Origin: Vermamoeba vermiformis | Taxonomy: Eukaryota; Tubulinea; Echinamoebida | NCBI GenBank assembly: GCA_045837725.1 | Contig: JBEWZL010000215.1 | Span: forward strand, 228,897 to 292,896 | Direction of reading: 5' to 3' | DNA length: 64,000 nt | Part shown: piece by piece, positions 12,420 to 23,545 of the stretch | How the letters are laid out: every line of letters begins with the position of its first letter | How positions within the stretch are numbered: position 1 is the stretch's first letter | Made by a program: the position numbers and the translations under genes | Notes under the pieces: model-generated | Database searches by the model: none | What the model saw: the letters and a program-made list of their open reading frames with translations, nothing else | What the model was told of the DNA's origin: nothing

Positions 12420-14860
12420 TTATTTTCGCGGCATCGACGGGTTATTAGGGTCTAAATATTAAACGTTAATACCAACGCCAAGTAAAAAATAAAAAGAGAT
12501 CTAGATCTGGATCTGTCGAATCCACTTACTATTGAACAAAAGCTGTTGTTGCGCAGCTTGTTGTTGCGACATGTTGTATTGTCGTTGTGCTTGAGCTGAC
12601 ATGTTATTACCATTAGCTGATGAACCGTGCAATTAAGATTAAGAAAAATTCAAAAATGCAGGCGTACCTTGATACATGTTCGGATTGGCCACTTGACCCA
12701 TCACTGGCGGCTGAACAGCAGGTTGATTGGTCTGTGCGATTGGAATGCCAATGCGAGGTTGGTTCGCTAGTACTTAATAAGCCAAAGCAAGGATATAAGT
12801 GTATATTGTAAGAGCTTACGGTTAGCACGGAGCTGCATGCGCATTTGGCCCTGGGCTTGAGCTGGGCCAGGACCTGCTTGTGGCACACCCATGTTTTGTG
12901 GCATGGCTGGTTGATTGGGTCGTGTTCCCAACTGTATATTTTGATTGATTGGAATGCTAGCGGGCTGTAAAAATATTATGTTGTTAGTGCACTTGGAGCC
13001 ATCAAATGTGTCAAAAGTGTCAAAGTGTCAATGGCATTGAATAGCACGTGACATAGCTAAAGGTGTCAGGTACTTACTTGTCCTGGTCGGTTCATGCCTG
13101 TGGGATTAAATCCAGGAAAAGCAGCGGGATTTTTCATGACACCTGGCGTGACAGATTTGACACTTGCAGGGATCGCCACACGCGTCGCATTAGGCTGAGG
13201 ACCTTTCGGCTGTGTTGGCATTTGAATGTACTGCGGTTGTTTCATCGGTCCACCTTGCGCGCCAGCAGCGGTCATGCCCTGGTACTGCGCGGTCATTTTC
13301 GGCGGCTGCACGAGTCTGTTGGCCGCAGCTGTTTGCGTGGGAATGCCGCCCTTGGCATTGGACATCACCATCATGCCTGCAGGCATCTTCGGGGGCTGAT
13401 GTAACATCGGGTTGCCCGTGCCAGGTGTCGGCATGCCAGTGTTCGGTTGCACGACGCCAGGGCCCATCAACGGCTTCTTGGGCCACGACGCGATTTGTCC
13501 TGGATTGTTGGGGTCCATTTGCATTTGTGCCGTGGCCTGTTGTTGCATTTGTTGTCCGGCACCTGGGGTCATGTTGGGTGGTATCAACACTTTAGGCTGA
13601 ATGTGCACCATGCCATTGGTCTGCTGACCACCGCCCATTGGTTGCATCGTCGGGTTCAACTGCGTGACACCACTGACAGGCGTGGCTTGAATCGTGGGCG
13701 GAATGAGTGGTTGTGGCAATGACGCGGGTGTCGGGATCGGTTGCGGCTTAATTTCAGGCGCAAATCTGATTCCTAATTTGGTAATAATATAATTAATACG
13801 AATATTTGCAGAATTTGAGCTAGTTTTTGGTAGAGATTATTGTTTTTTTGCTTCAATGTTCTTTGGATCTCGGATCGTACCTTCACCGTCATTAAGTAAA
13901 GCATCTATAGTCAAAAGTGGTGAATTAATAGCAAGGTCTTCCAACAGACCCTGTGTTTTGGGTGATTTGGCGGGTTTTCCAGTGACAATTATCGACAGAT
14001 CTTGCGGCTGTTGCAATGCCTTTTTAAACTTGTCTTTATCTTTGTCGCGTAATTCGACGAATGTTTCTTCTAGGGCCTCGCAAAGTAACTGATAATTTTC
14101 AATTTTTTGCTGCAAATATAAATTACAGTTAGAAATTGGGTTGCAAAAAGTGAGCGGATCCAAAAATAAAAAATTATTCGTTCTATTAGAATGTACCTCT
14201 AATTCTACAGTATCTTCTTCTTGTTCTTTCATATCAACATAATAATTCTCGATAATTTCTTTTTCCTCGATTTCCATATCGGGTTCTAATTTCGTGCGAA
14301 ACAGATCCGGAACTAAAAATCATCAAAAAATTAGTATAAATCATGATAATTATTATAGTTAAGTTATATTATGCTTACTCAGCATAGGATCGATGCCTTG
14401 AATATTTAGAGGCACCATTCCGATTTTTCCTAACTCTTGGCCCAATTCTTCTTGCAATGTCGCGTATTGCGTTGCGAGTACTGTAAATTGGCCTAATAAA
14501 TCGGGCCTATAATACAATAATTATTAATATATTAATACTAACATTAGATTTCTTTAGCTAAAGAAAAGTTGCAATAATTTCTTTGGCTCGATCGAGCGAA
14601 CTTTGTCCAAAAATTATAGTTTAATGCGTACTCAGCTGGAAAATATTTTGCAAATTATTTATAAAAAGAAGTTATTAGGCATACCATCGTTCTGGATTAT
14701 CGATCTCTGTTTTATTTAATCGAACAATTAAGTCCTCTGCTCTTGTCTTAATTAAAGACAGAGTCATTTTGAGCTGTTCAGTCATTTGCGCCTAATTCAA
14801 AAATTAAATAATTAATTTAAATGAAATAATTAGATCTATTCATCAATGTGGGCTTACCAT
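12420..14860 (-). CDS. MED8: Mediator complex subunit 8
   Basis: A head-module subunit of Mediator, linking activators to RNA polymerase II. The N-terminal coiled region (MAQMTEQLKMTLSLIKTRAE ... NPERW) is followed by a helix reading PDLLGQFTVLATQYATLQEE. The diagnostic PDLFRTKLEPDMEIEEKE stretch (about 14250-14310) matches the VPDxLRTKxxPExE motif of MED8. The C-terminal half (about 12420-13760) is a Gln/Met/Pro/Gly-rich low-complexity tail that ends NPNNPSMPRK. The start codon is a three-base coding exon (14858-14860) followed at once by an intron. The initial ATG joins GCGCAAATG to give M-A-Q-M. It shares a 162-base divergent promoter with LAS1. Confidence 0.85.
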
Positions 14861-15022
14861 GGCTTAAATTTATATTTACAACGCCAATATTGAGTAAAAT
14901 AATAATATAATTAACAAAAGCTATTGTGGTGTTCGAGGGCCAAAATTGAGCACAAAAAAGTCTAACTCTTTTTTTTGCATTTATAATTTTTCGATCCACA
15001 TCCGACACAAGCACTACCTAAA
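14861..15022. promoter_or_regulatory. Divergent MED8/LAS1 promoter
   Basis: Only 162 bases separate the two start codons, so the promoters and 5' UTRs overlap. The sequence is AT-rich and carries GATCCACATCCGA at about 14993-15005. That motif is related to the short palindromes found in several introns. Confidence 0.4.
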
Positions 15023-17573
15023 ATGTTTTTAGCATCAAGGCCGCCAAGATCAGTTCCTTGGACTTCGTGGGAGGAGTGGCAAGATGTTTATCACTGGCTT
15101 TATTCCTCAGATGCTGACGAGCAGTTACAGGGTATCAAAAGAGTAAGTTAACTTCGTGATTAATTTTTAAAATATTTTACAAGAAAATAGGATGATAATT
15201 TCGAATATTCGATAGCGATGCAGCAAATATTAATTTATTGGATCGGATTTAGGTTGCTGCATGGAAGACTCGTGGAAAATTACCCATATCAATCGAATGT
15301 ACATCTACACTAATAGAAATTAAGCGCAAAGACAAGTACGTAGTTATTATTGGAGATCTGAATCCGCGATCTCATCCCTTTTGTTTCAGATCTGAGGCAG
15401 AATTATTTCAGCAATCAGTCATGGGCAGATTTTCATCGTCGTATCAAGAGAAAAAATTGCTCTATTCTATGGCTTTATCAAGGCAAGTCAAAAAATCAAG
15501 ATGCGATCTGATCGAGATCTTTTAAACCCAAAATATTCTAATATGATGCTTAGAATGGTTAACGGACTCGTTGAACCGCTTCAAACGGGCATGTACGCCA
15601 TATCTATTCAACAACTAGCCCGACAGATTGGTTTGCCTGAAGATCTCGTTGAATTGAGACACCAAGTACGCGATCCAAACAATCGAAAATTAATTCAGAT
15701 TAATAATAATATTTATTATATTATAGGCTAGTCATAAGGATCTACCTTCTATTACCCTTTTGAGAAATGCTGCTGAAGATGCCTTGGAATGGCTGCGAAC
15801 TAATTACTGGCGCGCACAATTGCACAAATTGCAAGAGACGAGACAACATATTGTAGAGGAATTGAAGAAATATAACGTCTTGTTGAAAGAATTCACCGCT
15901 GATGCTTCAAGTAAGTATACTTTTATCGCTAGCTTAGCAAAAATTTATTTCGTTCCGGATCACATCCGTTACATCGCGGTCGGATTGATTTGAACGATTG
16001 TTTGACCATTGACATACTCGAATCATGGTTATATCTAGCGCCTTATTGAATTATATGGGCGCTTAAACGAGTTGGAGCTCCGATCTCACAATTTTTTTTC
16101 ATAATGTGCAGAGAAGGACTCAAAAAATCGCAAAAAAATTACGCAAAAAGTGAACAAATGTTTGCAGAATATTTCAACGGCAGTCTCGCCCAGCCAAGTC
16201 AACTTAGTTTTCATTCCACTATTGCTCGACAACAACTTGATGATTCCAAAGACGACTGTCGCGTTAGGCAAGGTTAATGAGTTGCCTAATAGAATTGAAA
16301 ATATGTGGATGAAACTATTGAATTTTTTGGCTGGATCTTGGCCCAGATTTTTAGACAATCTTTTGCTCAGCATTACCACCAGAATAGCATCGAGTAAGTC
16401 ACTAAAATGTCCTTACATAGTAATTTTCTCATATTATCTATATTTAGCCGATGATTCTGACCAAAACGAACAAAAATTGTATTATAATTCCATGCTCGTT
16501 TGTTGGTTCAGAAAATTATTAGCGATGTTTGTAAAGGCTAAGAATAGAGACACTAAGAATGATCCTACGAGAGGCAAGCACGTCTTTAGAACTATCATTC
16601 AAATGTGTATGAGCAACATTAACGGATGGTAAGTCGAGATCTGGATGTGCATCCGCATTTTTGTAACGAAACTAATGATTTCATGTTATAGGACTGCTTC
16701 TGTTATGAAAATGGCTATTGTACATTGTGGTTTTGATAGAGAGACTAAAATGAGAGTCGCGCAAGTCTTCTCTTTTCATTTGAAGATCGAGCGGATCCAA
16801 AAACTCGAAGTACGCGTAGAAAAAACTGAAAAAATCACGGTTACTAATATATATTTCCTTATTTAGCGATTGACACCTGAAAACTTTGCGATTATTCACG
16901 CGAAGGAGCAAAACGAGATTATTTTGAACGAAGACAGTTTTGACGAAGAAATTGAAAATAGCGAAGAGGACGATGAAAATAATAGCGAGAATTTCGAAGA
17001 AAATACTGACGAAGAAATGAACGAGGATGAAAATGAAGAGGATATGGATCAAGAAGATGAGGATAGTGAAGATGACGAAGAAGATGGCACTAATGGTCAT
17101 GATAATATGGAAGAAGATGAGGATAGTGAATCTGAAGCAATTGTCCCCGTGGAGCTCGAAGATTTTGAAAAACTCTTGCAAAGTAAAGAACTCGTAATGA
17201 AATCAATTCGAAGAACTCAAAAACAGAACAATGGTGAGGATATGGACCAATATAATAACGGAGATAATGTTGAAGATATTTGGAAGCCTGTTCATCAGGG
17301 TTTTGGAACCGGAATTGGCGTGTTATTGAACGGACAATTGCCTAATTTGGATCTGCCCGCTGAACTCGATGAATTGAAAGGAGGTACGTCAATATCGGTA
17401 TAAAATAATATACAGTTTATTAATAACATAATGTAGCATCATTTTACATTCTCGACGATCGACAAGCGAAAGCGGATGTGGTCGAAGAAGACGCTAAAAA
17501 AAGAAAACGAGAAGAGCTGCATAATAACAAGCATGAGCAGACTAGGGGCAACAAAAAAAGTAAAGCGAAATAA
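15023..17573 (+). CDS. LAS1: LAS1 pre-rRNA endoribonuclease (LAS1L homologue)
   Basis: HEPN-family nuclease that, with Grc3/NOL9, cuts ITS2 during 60S ribosome maturation in the nucleus. The N-terminus (SVPWTSWEEWQDVYHWLYS) and the segment RMVNGLVEPLQTGMYAISIQ fit LAS1. The catalytic RHxxxH motif reads RHQASH and is split by an intron after RHQ (exon ends 15665, next exon starts 15727). Later exons carry the helical middle region and a long Asp/Glu-rich acidic stretch (about 16960-17140), then GFGTGIGVLLNGQLPNLDLP. The basic tail ends KKSKAK. There are about nine exons. Stop TAA at 17571-17573, only three bases from the stop of the convergent histone gene. Confidence 0.9.
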
Positions 17574-17576
17574 ATT

Positions 17577-18255
17577 CTAAGAAAAAGATTTAAATAGACC
17601 TGCAGCCTTTGCTTCAACTAGTTTTCTCGCCTCGGATGCGTCTTGCTAAGGTCAGATCTGTTCGGAATAGAACGTTATTAACTACTCTGTCTTAAAAGAA
17701 ATATAAAGGTAGATAATAGTACCTTTAGGAGTTACAGTTACTCGTTTAGCGTGGATCGCAAGCAGATTCGCATCTTCGAGTAGTCCGACCAAGTATGCTT
17801 CAGTGGCTTCTTGAATAGCCGCTAATGCACCCTTAGTATATCGAGTATTGTCTCGAATGTCCCAGTTGATTTCGCGAATTAAAGCTTCGAAAGGTCGTCT
17901 TCGTAGCAGCAATTCAGTTGACTTTTGGTAGCGTCGTATTTCTCGCAAAGCGACTGTTCCTAATAATCCAAAATATCATTAATAGGAGTTGATATTTCCA
18001 TTTAAGTAGCGCTTTAATTTGAAAAGGGAGCAGAATTTTAAATATTATTTTTATTTTTGTAATTAAATTACCTGGCTTAAATCTATGAGGTTTTTTTTGT
18101 TGCACGGTAGAAATTGTGGGTTTTTTAATTGGTACTGAACGATTATGTTGCGCAACAGGTGCAGTCGGTTCAGTGGTCAACATCTTTCGTGTTGAAAATC
18201 CACGCGCTGACTTGCCGCCGACTGATTTTCTTGCTGTTTGCTTTGTTCTTGCCAT
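17577..18255 (-). CDS. Divergent histone H3 variant
   Basis: Three coding exons give about 161 residues, against 136 for canonical H3. The tail starts [19 protein letters not shown], so K4, K9, S10 and K14 are kept, while the ARKS repeat around K27 is lost and replaced by a 17-residue-longer Thr/Pro/Gln-rich stretch. The fold is clear: [20 protein letters not shown], then [18 protein letters not shown], and [20 protein letters not shown]. Loop 1 has normal H3 length, which argues against CENP-A. After the conserved PKD the C-terminus diverges ([20 protein letters not shown]) and is eight residues longer than usual. Introns and a normal 3' end suggest a replication-independent variant. Deposition site unknown. 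Confidence 0.9.
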
Positions 18256-18643
18256 AGAGGTGTGGTTGACATTAGATATAAAGCTGAACTAATGAAAAAG
18301 AAATCTGAAGTTCGCTCATCCGAACATCACTTTGCCAACCGGAGGATAATTGAGGTTAAAAGACACGTTGACTAGTCACTTTGGGTGCGTTTTAGTTATA
18401 CACGTGTTTTGTTCTTTTTGATACAAAATTCTTTGGCGGTAAAACCGTAATTTTGGATCCTGTTCGCATTATTGACTTAACTGCGCATTTGACGAACAAT
18501 AACTTAAGGTAATTATTTAATTTAAAAATAGACAGTCTTAATACTACTTGATAACGTCGGTTTTCAAGTACTCAGGCCTTTTTTACGAGAATTAAAATAC
18601 GTAACTTATCTTGGCGTGACTACTAGTGCCGTGCATTAATAGA
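18256..18643. promoter_or_regulatory. Divergent intergenic region
   Basis: This region lies between the H3 variant (minus) and the F-box protein (plus). It is AT-rich, with no gene and no recognised motif beyond pyrimidine tracts. Confidence 0.35.
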
Positions 18644-19751
18644 ATGAAGAGGAAAAATTCAGGAGGCGAAGATTCACCGTCAAAAAGAATTAAATCGAGT
18701 CATACGGACACAGAAACAATACAAGAGCTAGATTTGCTTAGTCTTCCTGTGGATATTCACGCAATAATTTTTTTAAAAGTCCACACGAACGATGCAGGCA
18801 GATCACGTCGAGTTTGCAAATATTTGAAAGAAGTGCTGGAAAATATTCCGGATTTGCGTTGGGCTTTTCTATTCCAATCAAATTTTGGCTTGCCAGAACG
18901 CGCAATGCCTCCTAATGGTATCATATGGCGAAAACAATATAAATACTCCGTGTCAGTGCTCAAGAATCTTGTTTCAGTGAACGATATCACCCGAACCCGC
19001 GAGGTCGCATCTGACATTACAGATCTTGAAGCAGAACAATTCAAATTCAGCGATTTAGTAGAAATGTTAAACAAAATGACAGAAAGTGATCGAGAGAAAG
19101 CTAAGGAAGCAAAGTCAACTTGGGCTATTAGAGTCAGTTATTACAGATTGACGCAGCACTTGATCCGTCACGGAATCTTTGCAAATAATTCGAATTTTTT
19201 CCCTGTGACATTGAAACAAGGATATCAAGAGGTTCTGAACCGTTCTTTGGAATGAAGAAATGTACGATAAGGCAGATCTAGAACGATATTTCGGGTTGGC
19301 AATTTCTCGTGGATCTGATTGGTTTAATTGGGCCAAGATATTTATTCAAGCAGGAGCTACAGGTTATCAAGAGATCATGTATGCTCTTAAAGAAGATGAC
19401 GCTGATTTATTGGAAAAGTTATTGAAACTCGGCGTGAAACCTCACGAAGAGGCCATTCATGCAGCTGCGTCAAAACAAATATTGAAATTATTGCTAGATT
19501 ACGGCGCAACGGACAATTTCCAAGAAACTTACGTGCCAGCTCAGTCAGACCATCAGCACTTCATGATGAACACTTGGTTCGTGCCTAAACAAAGCACGAA
19601 GTTCATGTCGTTGATAGAAAGAGGTCAATATGCAATGGCAGAAATGTTGTTATTATCAGGCAAAGCTAAAGGCGTTGAAAAAGGTTTGGAGATCGCGCAA
19701 CAAAAAAATGCAAAATTTGCCCAAGTTATTCTCGACTACTTACAACAATAG
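18644..19751 (+). CDS. F-box protein with degenerate ankyrin-like repeats (one frame break)
   Basis: ATG at 18644. After a basic NLS-like start (MKRKNSGGEDSPSKRIKSS) comes an F-box (LLSLPVDIHAIIFLKVHTND ... CKYLKEVL, about residues 30-75). The C-terminal half reads as ankyrin-like pairs (WAKIFIQAGATGYQ, LLEKLLKLGVKPHEEAI, ILKLLLDYGATDN, AEMLLLSGKAKG). Probably a substrate adaptor of an SCF ubiquitin ligase. The first frame stops at TGA 19253-19255. The frame that continues into the repeats reads through the same site as LWNEEMYDKADLERYF, and no GT-AG intron of sensible length fits. So there is a one-base frame change here: real damage, an unusual intron, or a sequencing error. Confidence 0.65.
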
Positions 19752-19854
19752 ATTTGTCGTTGATTCGTATTTTATTATGTATATAAATGTAGCATTAGTA
19801 TTTACAAATTCTTCGTTCCGATTTTATTTTGACGCGTGTCAAAGAAAGTCAACT

Positions 19855-20775
19855 TTAACGACGCTTTTTGTTATTATCTTGTGCGGCTTGAGGTACTAGC
19901 TTATGGAAGAAAAATTGCAGTATCATAAAGGGTATTAGTAGTATAGAAAAGATAACTCGTAAGAACTTCTCTTCAAACGCTGCCGTGTCAAATTTCAAAG
20001 GCGCATCTACCCACGCGTACTTCGTGCTCAATTGTGACGGGGCTATGATATCATCGTCGAAACTAGTTTCATCGTCGTGATCTTTCTTAAGTTCCTTAAT
20101 CATATCTACGACTTCTTGTTTGTGTCTTCTCATAGTTGGTGAGATCTCGCTGACAAGATCCAGAATTTTCTTCAGATCTGAAGCAACTTCAACCTTGCTC
20201 TCGGAGACGATAGGATTCTGTTCTAATATTGGCGTTTCTTCTACTACAGTCGTTGAGGCGGTGATTGGGGCGTTTGGAGAGGCTGGCACTTCTGTTTCAG
20301 GAATAGATTCGTGTTCGCTAGGATGCAGACTTTCAATGATTTCTCCAATAGGACTGCCGTAGCCTATTTCTTCATATGGTTCTTCTTTAAATTGAACTTT
20401 TGACGGCGTTTGGTTCAAAGTCTCGTCACTAGCGGATCTTTTTGTTGTTTTAGATCTGTTCGGTCTGAGTCCATCAGCGATCTTCCTCAAAGCCTCCTAC
20501 ATTGTGCGAGTTATTACAATATTTAAATAATAAATGACATCTTTTTGGTAAAGTCGAGAATTTACGGTCTGAAAACCAGATGCGCTTACCTTAACATTGG
20601 TGTATGCCTTGCTCTTCTTGCTTGACTTGCCTGAGGGATACGGATAAGGATCAATATCAAGATGCTGCTTAGGCTCGTCTCTAGTCTTTTTACTGCCATG
20701 AGACATTGGATGATTATAACCGAATCTATTTACGTGAGGTGATCCGCGAAGAATAATTTGTTGAGGCGTTGTCAT
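19855..20775 (-). CDS. Tail-anchored coiled-coil protein, unrecognised
   Basis: Two coding exons. Exon 1 (20775 to about 20590) starts MTTPQQIILRGSPHVNRFGY and ends KSKAYTNVK. Exon 2 continues EALRKIADGLRPN. The protein is charged and Ser/Glu-rich, with a predicted coiled coil near the middle (ASDLKKILDLVSEI, HKQEVVDMIKELKKDHDD). A single hydrophobic segment near the C-terminus (FLRVIFSILLIPFMILQFFF) is followed by a short basic tail (NNKKRR). This fits a tail-anchored ER, nuclear-envelope or mitochondrial outer-membrane protein. I do not recognise the family. Confidence 0.6.
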
Positions 20776-21060
20776 AACTTCTTAAGTACCCTGATGTGCT
20801 ATTCGTTTAATAATTAGAATCAAGGAATGCTTATTGGAATCAGTGGAAGCAATCAATAAATACGATTGAATTTTCTCAGAATTTTTGTTGATTTTTGTAC
20901 GTGCTAGCGAGATTGATACATAGACTTCTTGTATTGAACGAACGCTTATTGTTACTATACTACTTTATTGTTTGGAGATTTCAAATTTCAAGCTTGCTAA
21001 CGCATCCGGTGTCTACGTTAAGCATCCGGTTAACTTAACCACGCCAAATAAGTTCCTGCT

Positions 21061-23103
21061 TCAGTAGTATATCCAATAATGTTTTGACCTAGTTTTGCTC
21101 GGATATTCGCTCATAAATCTTCGCACGTACGGAACTGAATTTTTCAAATCCTCGTCGAACTCCAAATAAATATTGTTCTTGCATTTTTGGACTAGCATTT
21201 CTGCGTATTGATAAAACATTGGTGGTTCATCGACGAATTCAAGGATTAATCGCAAGATCTCGAATGGCAATGTTTTGATCAGGCACTCTTCGTCTCCATA
21301 CCGCCACGCCAATAATAATAACAGCTTTTTTGGCGGAAAAATATTTTTGCAATGAGTTTTGAACTCGCTGAACAGAAAATTAGCCAAGGGACTGTAAATC
21401 GATGGATGGATCGCGTTCAAGATCCACTCGAACTCTAGTTTCGTCCTTGGTGGATCAGCTCTTAATAATTGCCTTATTAAACCGATTGAATTCGTTGTAG
21501 CGCCTTTTTCGAAAAAACTAACGATTAATTTTCGCGTCTCTGGATCTTCCAACATTTCCAATCTATTCCATTCGTGTAAAGTTCTGCAAAGATCGTATGA
21601 TTGTCAATTACTTTACTTTACCAAATAAGCAAATTTAAGGCGATTACTTACGATTGCAGTGATGCGCCGTGCTCGCAAAGATATTTAACAATTTCTTCAC
21701 GAAATTCTTTCGCCTTTTGAAAATATTCTGTGACCGGATTTGGTTGATATCGACTTTTTTCCGCATGAAATTCCATCGCTATATAATATCGTTAGCTAAC
21801 TACGCAATAATACTTTCATTTACAATGTTGTTCTTGGATCTGCTGGACTTTTTCGAAATCGTTGTTGATCAAGGCCTTATAAAACTCGTAAATATACAAG
21901 TCTTTGGGCGGTTCTATTGGTTTTATAATAAATCTTGAGAATTCCATTTGCGGAGAAAAATTTTCATTTTTCCAAATCAAGCTTTTAGATCCATGTTTGT
22001 TACGACTAAAGCGTTCAACTATAATCGTTGACCCTTTGAATGTCAATATGCAATTGCTACGTTCTTTTATACGAAAATATTAGAAACGTTGAAAAGTGTT
22101 TTGCAGAAGACAAAAAACTTCGTACCTTCCATATCCCTTGAGAAATTCCCGGGATGCATTTGTCCGTACAATAAACTCTCTGCTTCCTCAAATGTCAATC
22201 TCCTCGGTACTACGTGAATAATAAAATTAATAAAAATAAGCTACAGCTTTAGTTAGAGTACGAACTGAGATAAAATTGTAACCAGGCCGTTGATATCTTT
22301 GGCTTGCTGCTAAAAGGTCTATTCCATTTGCTTCGTATTCTTTCGGCAATTCTTGCATTGAAATTCAATTTTACGCCTTTCTCGATCGCTTCTCTGACGG
22401 GATCCACATCCGCTTGATCCATGATATCAAAATACGTCAAAAACTTCTCGAATAACACTAAAGTCGCATTCTGGTTGTTATTTTCATCAGCTGTTTTCAA
22501 AGCTCGTTCGATTTGACGTGGTGAAAATCCGGGAAAAGGAATTTTGTATCGCAGATCCCTCGCTAAGTACTCTGCGCGTGATATGTGAAGCTTTTTCTCG
22601 TTGAAAAAGTCGATGTAGTCTTCTAGTATAATAGGAAATTGCTTTGTAATGGTAACCAAGTAAGAGTTTAACAATTCAACGGCTTCTCGTCGTGGAACAT
22701 ACGCAGCCACCAGATTCATGACTAAAAACAATATTTAATTATTGCTTATTCTACAATATAGTACAATACTTACATTCAAACAACTCATCTTTTTTGTTCT
22801 CGAGGATATAGTAGCGGATCCTTCCGTTCATAAAATCAAATCTTGGTTTATCTTTTTGTAAAAATTATTAGAATATTCTCCAAAAATTACGTTATACTTA
22901 CGAGGAGCATATCTTGAACTGGCAAGTAGCAGAGCGTCGTTAAAATAATTTTTAGCAGATTTTGAGACCTGAGAAAACCGACATAAAGCTAGAAAAAGGC
23001 GCGTAGCTTCATCTTCACTACTAAAAGTGTCTATAGAGGTTAAAATCAATCTGCACGCATTAGTCTCGTGTCGGCGGCGTTCCCTTTTGGATCTGTGTTC
23101 CAT
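21061..23103 (-). CDS. Ankyrin-like repeat protein with C-terminal F-box-like motif
   Basis: ATG at 23103 (MEHRSKRERRRHETNACRLI). At least seven exons join in phase, for example CCT CG|A TTT and GAA T|TC ATG. The body is alpha-helical with degenerate ankyrin-type pairs (FREEIVKYLCEHGASLQS, KLIVSFFEKGATTNSIGLIR, ALINNDFEKVQQIQEQH). Near the C-terminus is KTLPFEILRLILEFVDEPP, which has the LPxEIxxxI pattern of an F-box or SOCS-like box. Probably a ubiquitin-ligase adaptor related in kind to the gene at 18.6 kb, but the family call is weak and no substrate is suggested. Confidence 0.6.
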
Positions 23104-23545
23104 TATCGCAATTAGTCTTTTAAAAGAACCGAAACAAAAGGCAACGCTACTGAACCAGCGTCAAGTACGTATCATTGTCATATTATCGTTGTTAATGGCA
23201 GAAACAGGAGCGTGCTGATTCACATCCGCAGCCGAAAGATCCAGTGCTGTCACGGGAAATCGAATCTTCCTAAGCAATTTGGGTCGATGATGCGATATGG
23301 GTATGAGGTCAGACCAATCATGTCATAGAACAGCTGAAAACTCGGGTAATAAATTCAAAAAGGAAAAATAAATCTTCGCGTGGCTTGAAAATTCATTTGA
23401 GTGCAAAAGTACACCCACGATTACGCTGTTCATTACCCAATGTTTGTTATAAAAGGAAAAAAGACAAAGCGCGTGGCTGGTACAGCATAAAAGTCTGATT
23501 TTTGATATTTATTTCATTCGTTCATTGTCGATCGATTAAAAAGCC
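23104..23545. promoter_or_regulatory. Divergent intergenic region
   Basis: These 442 bases lie between the ankyrin-like gene (minus) and the STEAP-like gene (plus). They include a GATTCACATCCGCAG element near 23217-23231. No coding signal is visible. Confidence 0.35.

Noticed and set aside
13063-13722. Several open plus-strand frames over MED8
   Set aside because: They are antisense shadows of the Gln/Pro/Gly-rich MED8 tail; no splice or family support.
16681-17181. Hydrophobic 166-codon minus-strand frame
   Set aside because: Antisense of the acidic stretch of LAS1; GAA/GAT codons read backwards give Phe/Ile/Leu.
17577-18255. Centromeric H3 (CENP-A)
   Set aside because: Loop 1 has normal H3 length and the tail keeps [10 protein letters not shown], unlike CENP-A.
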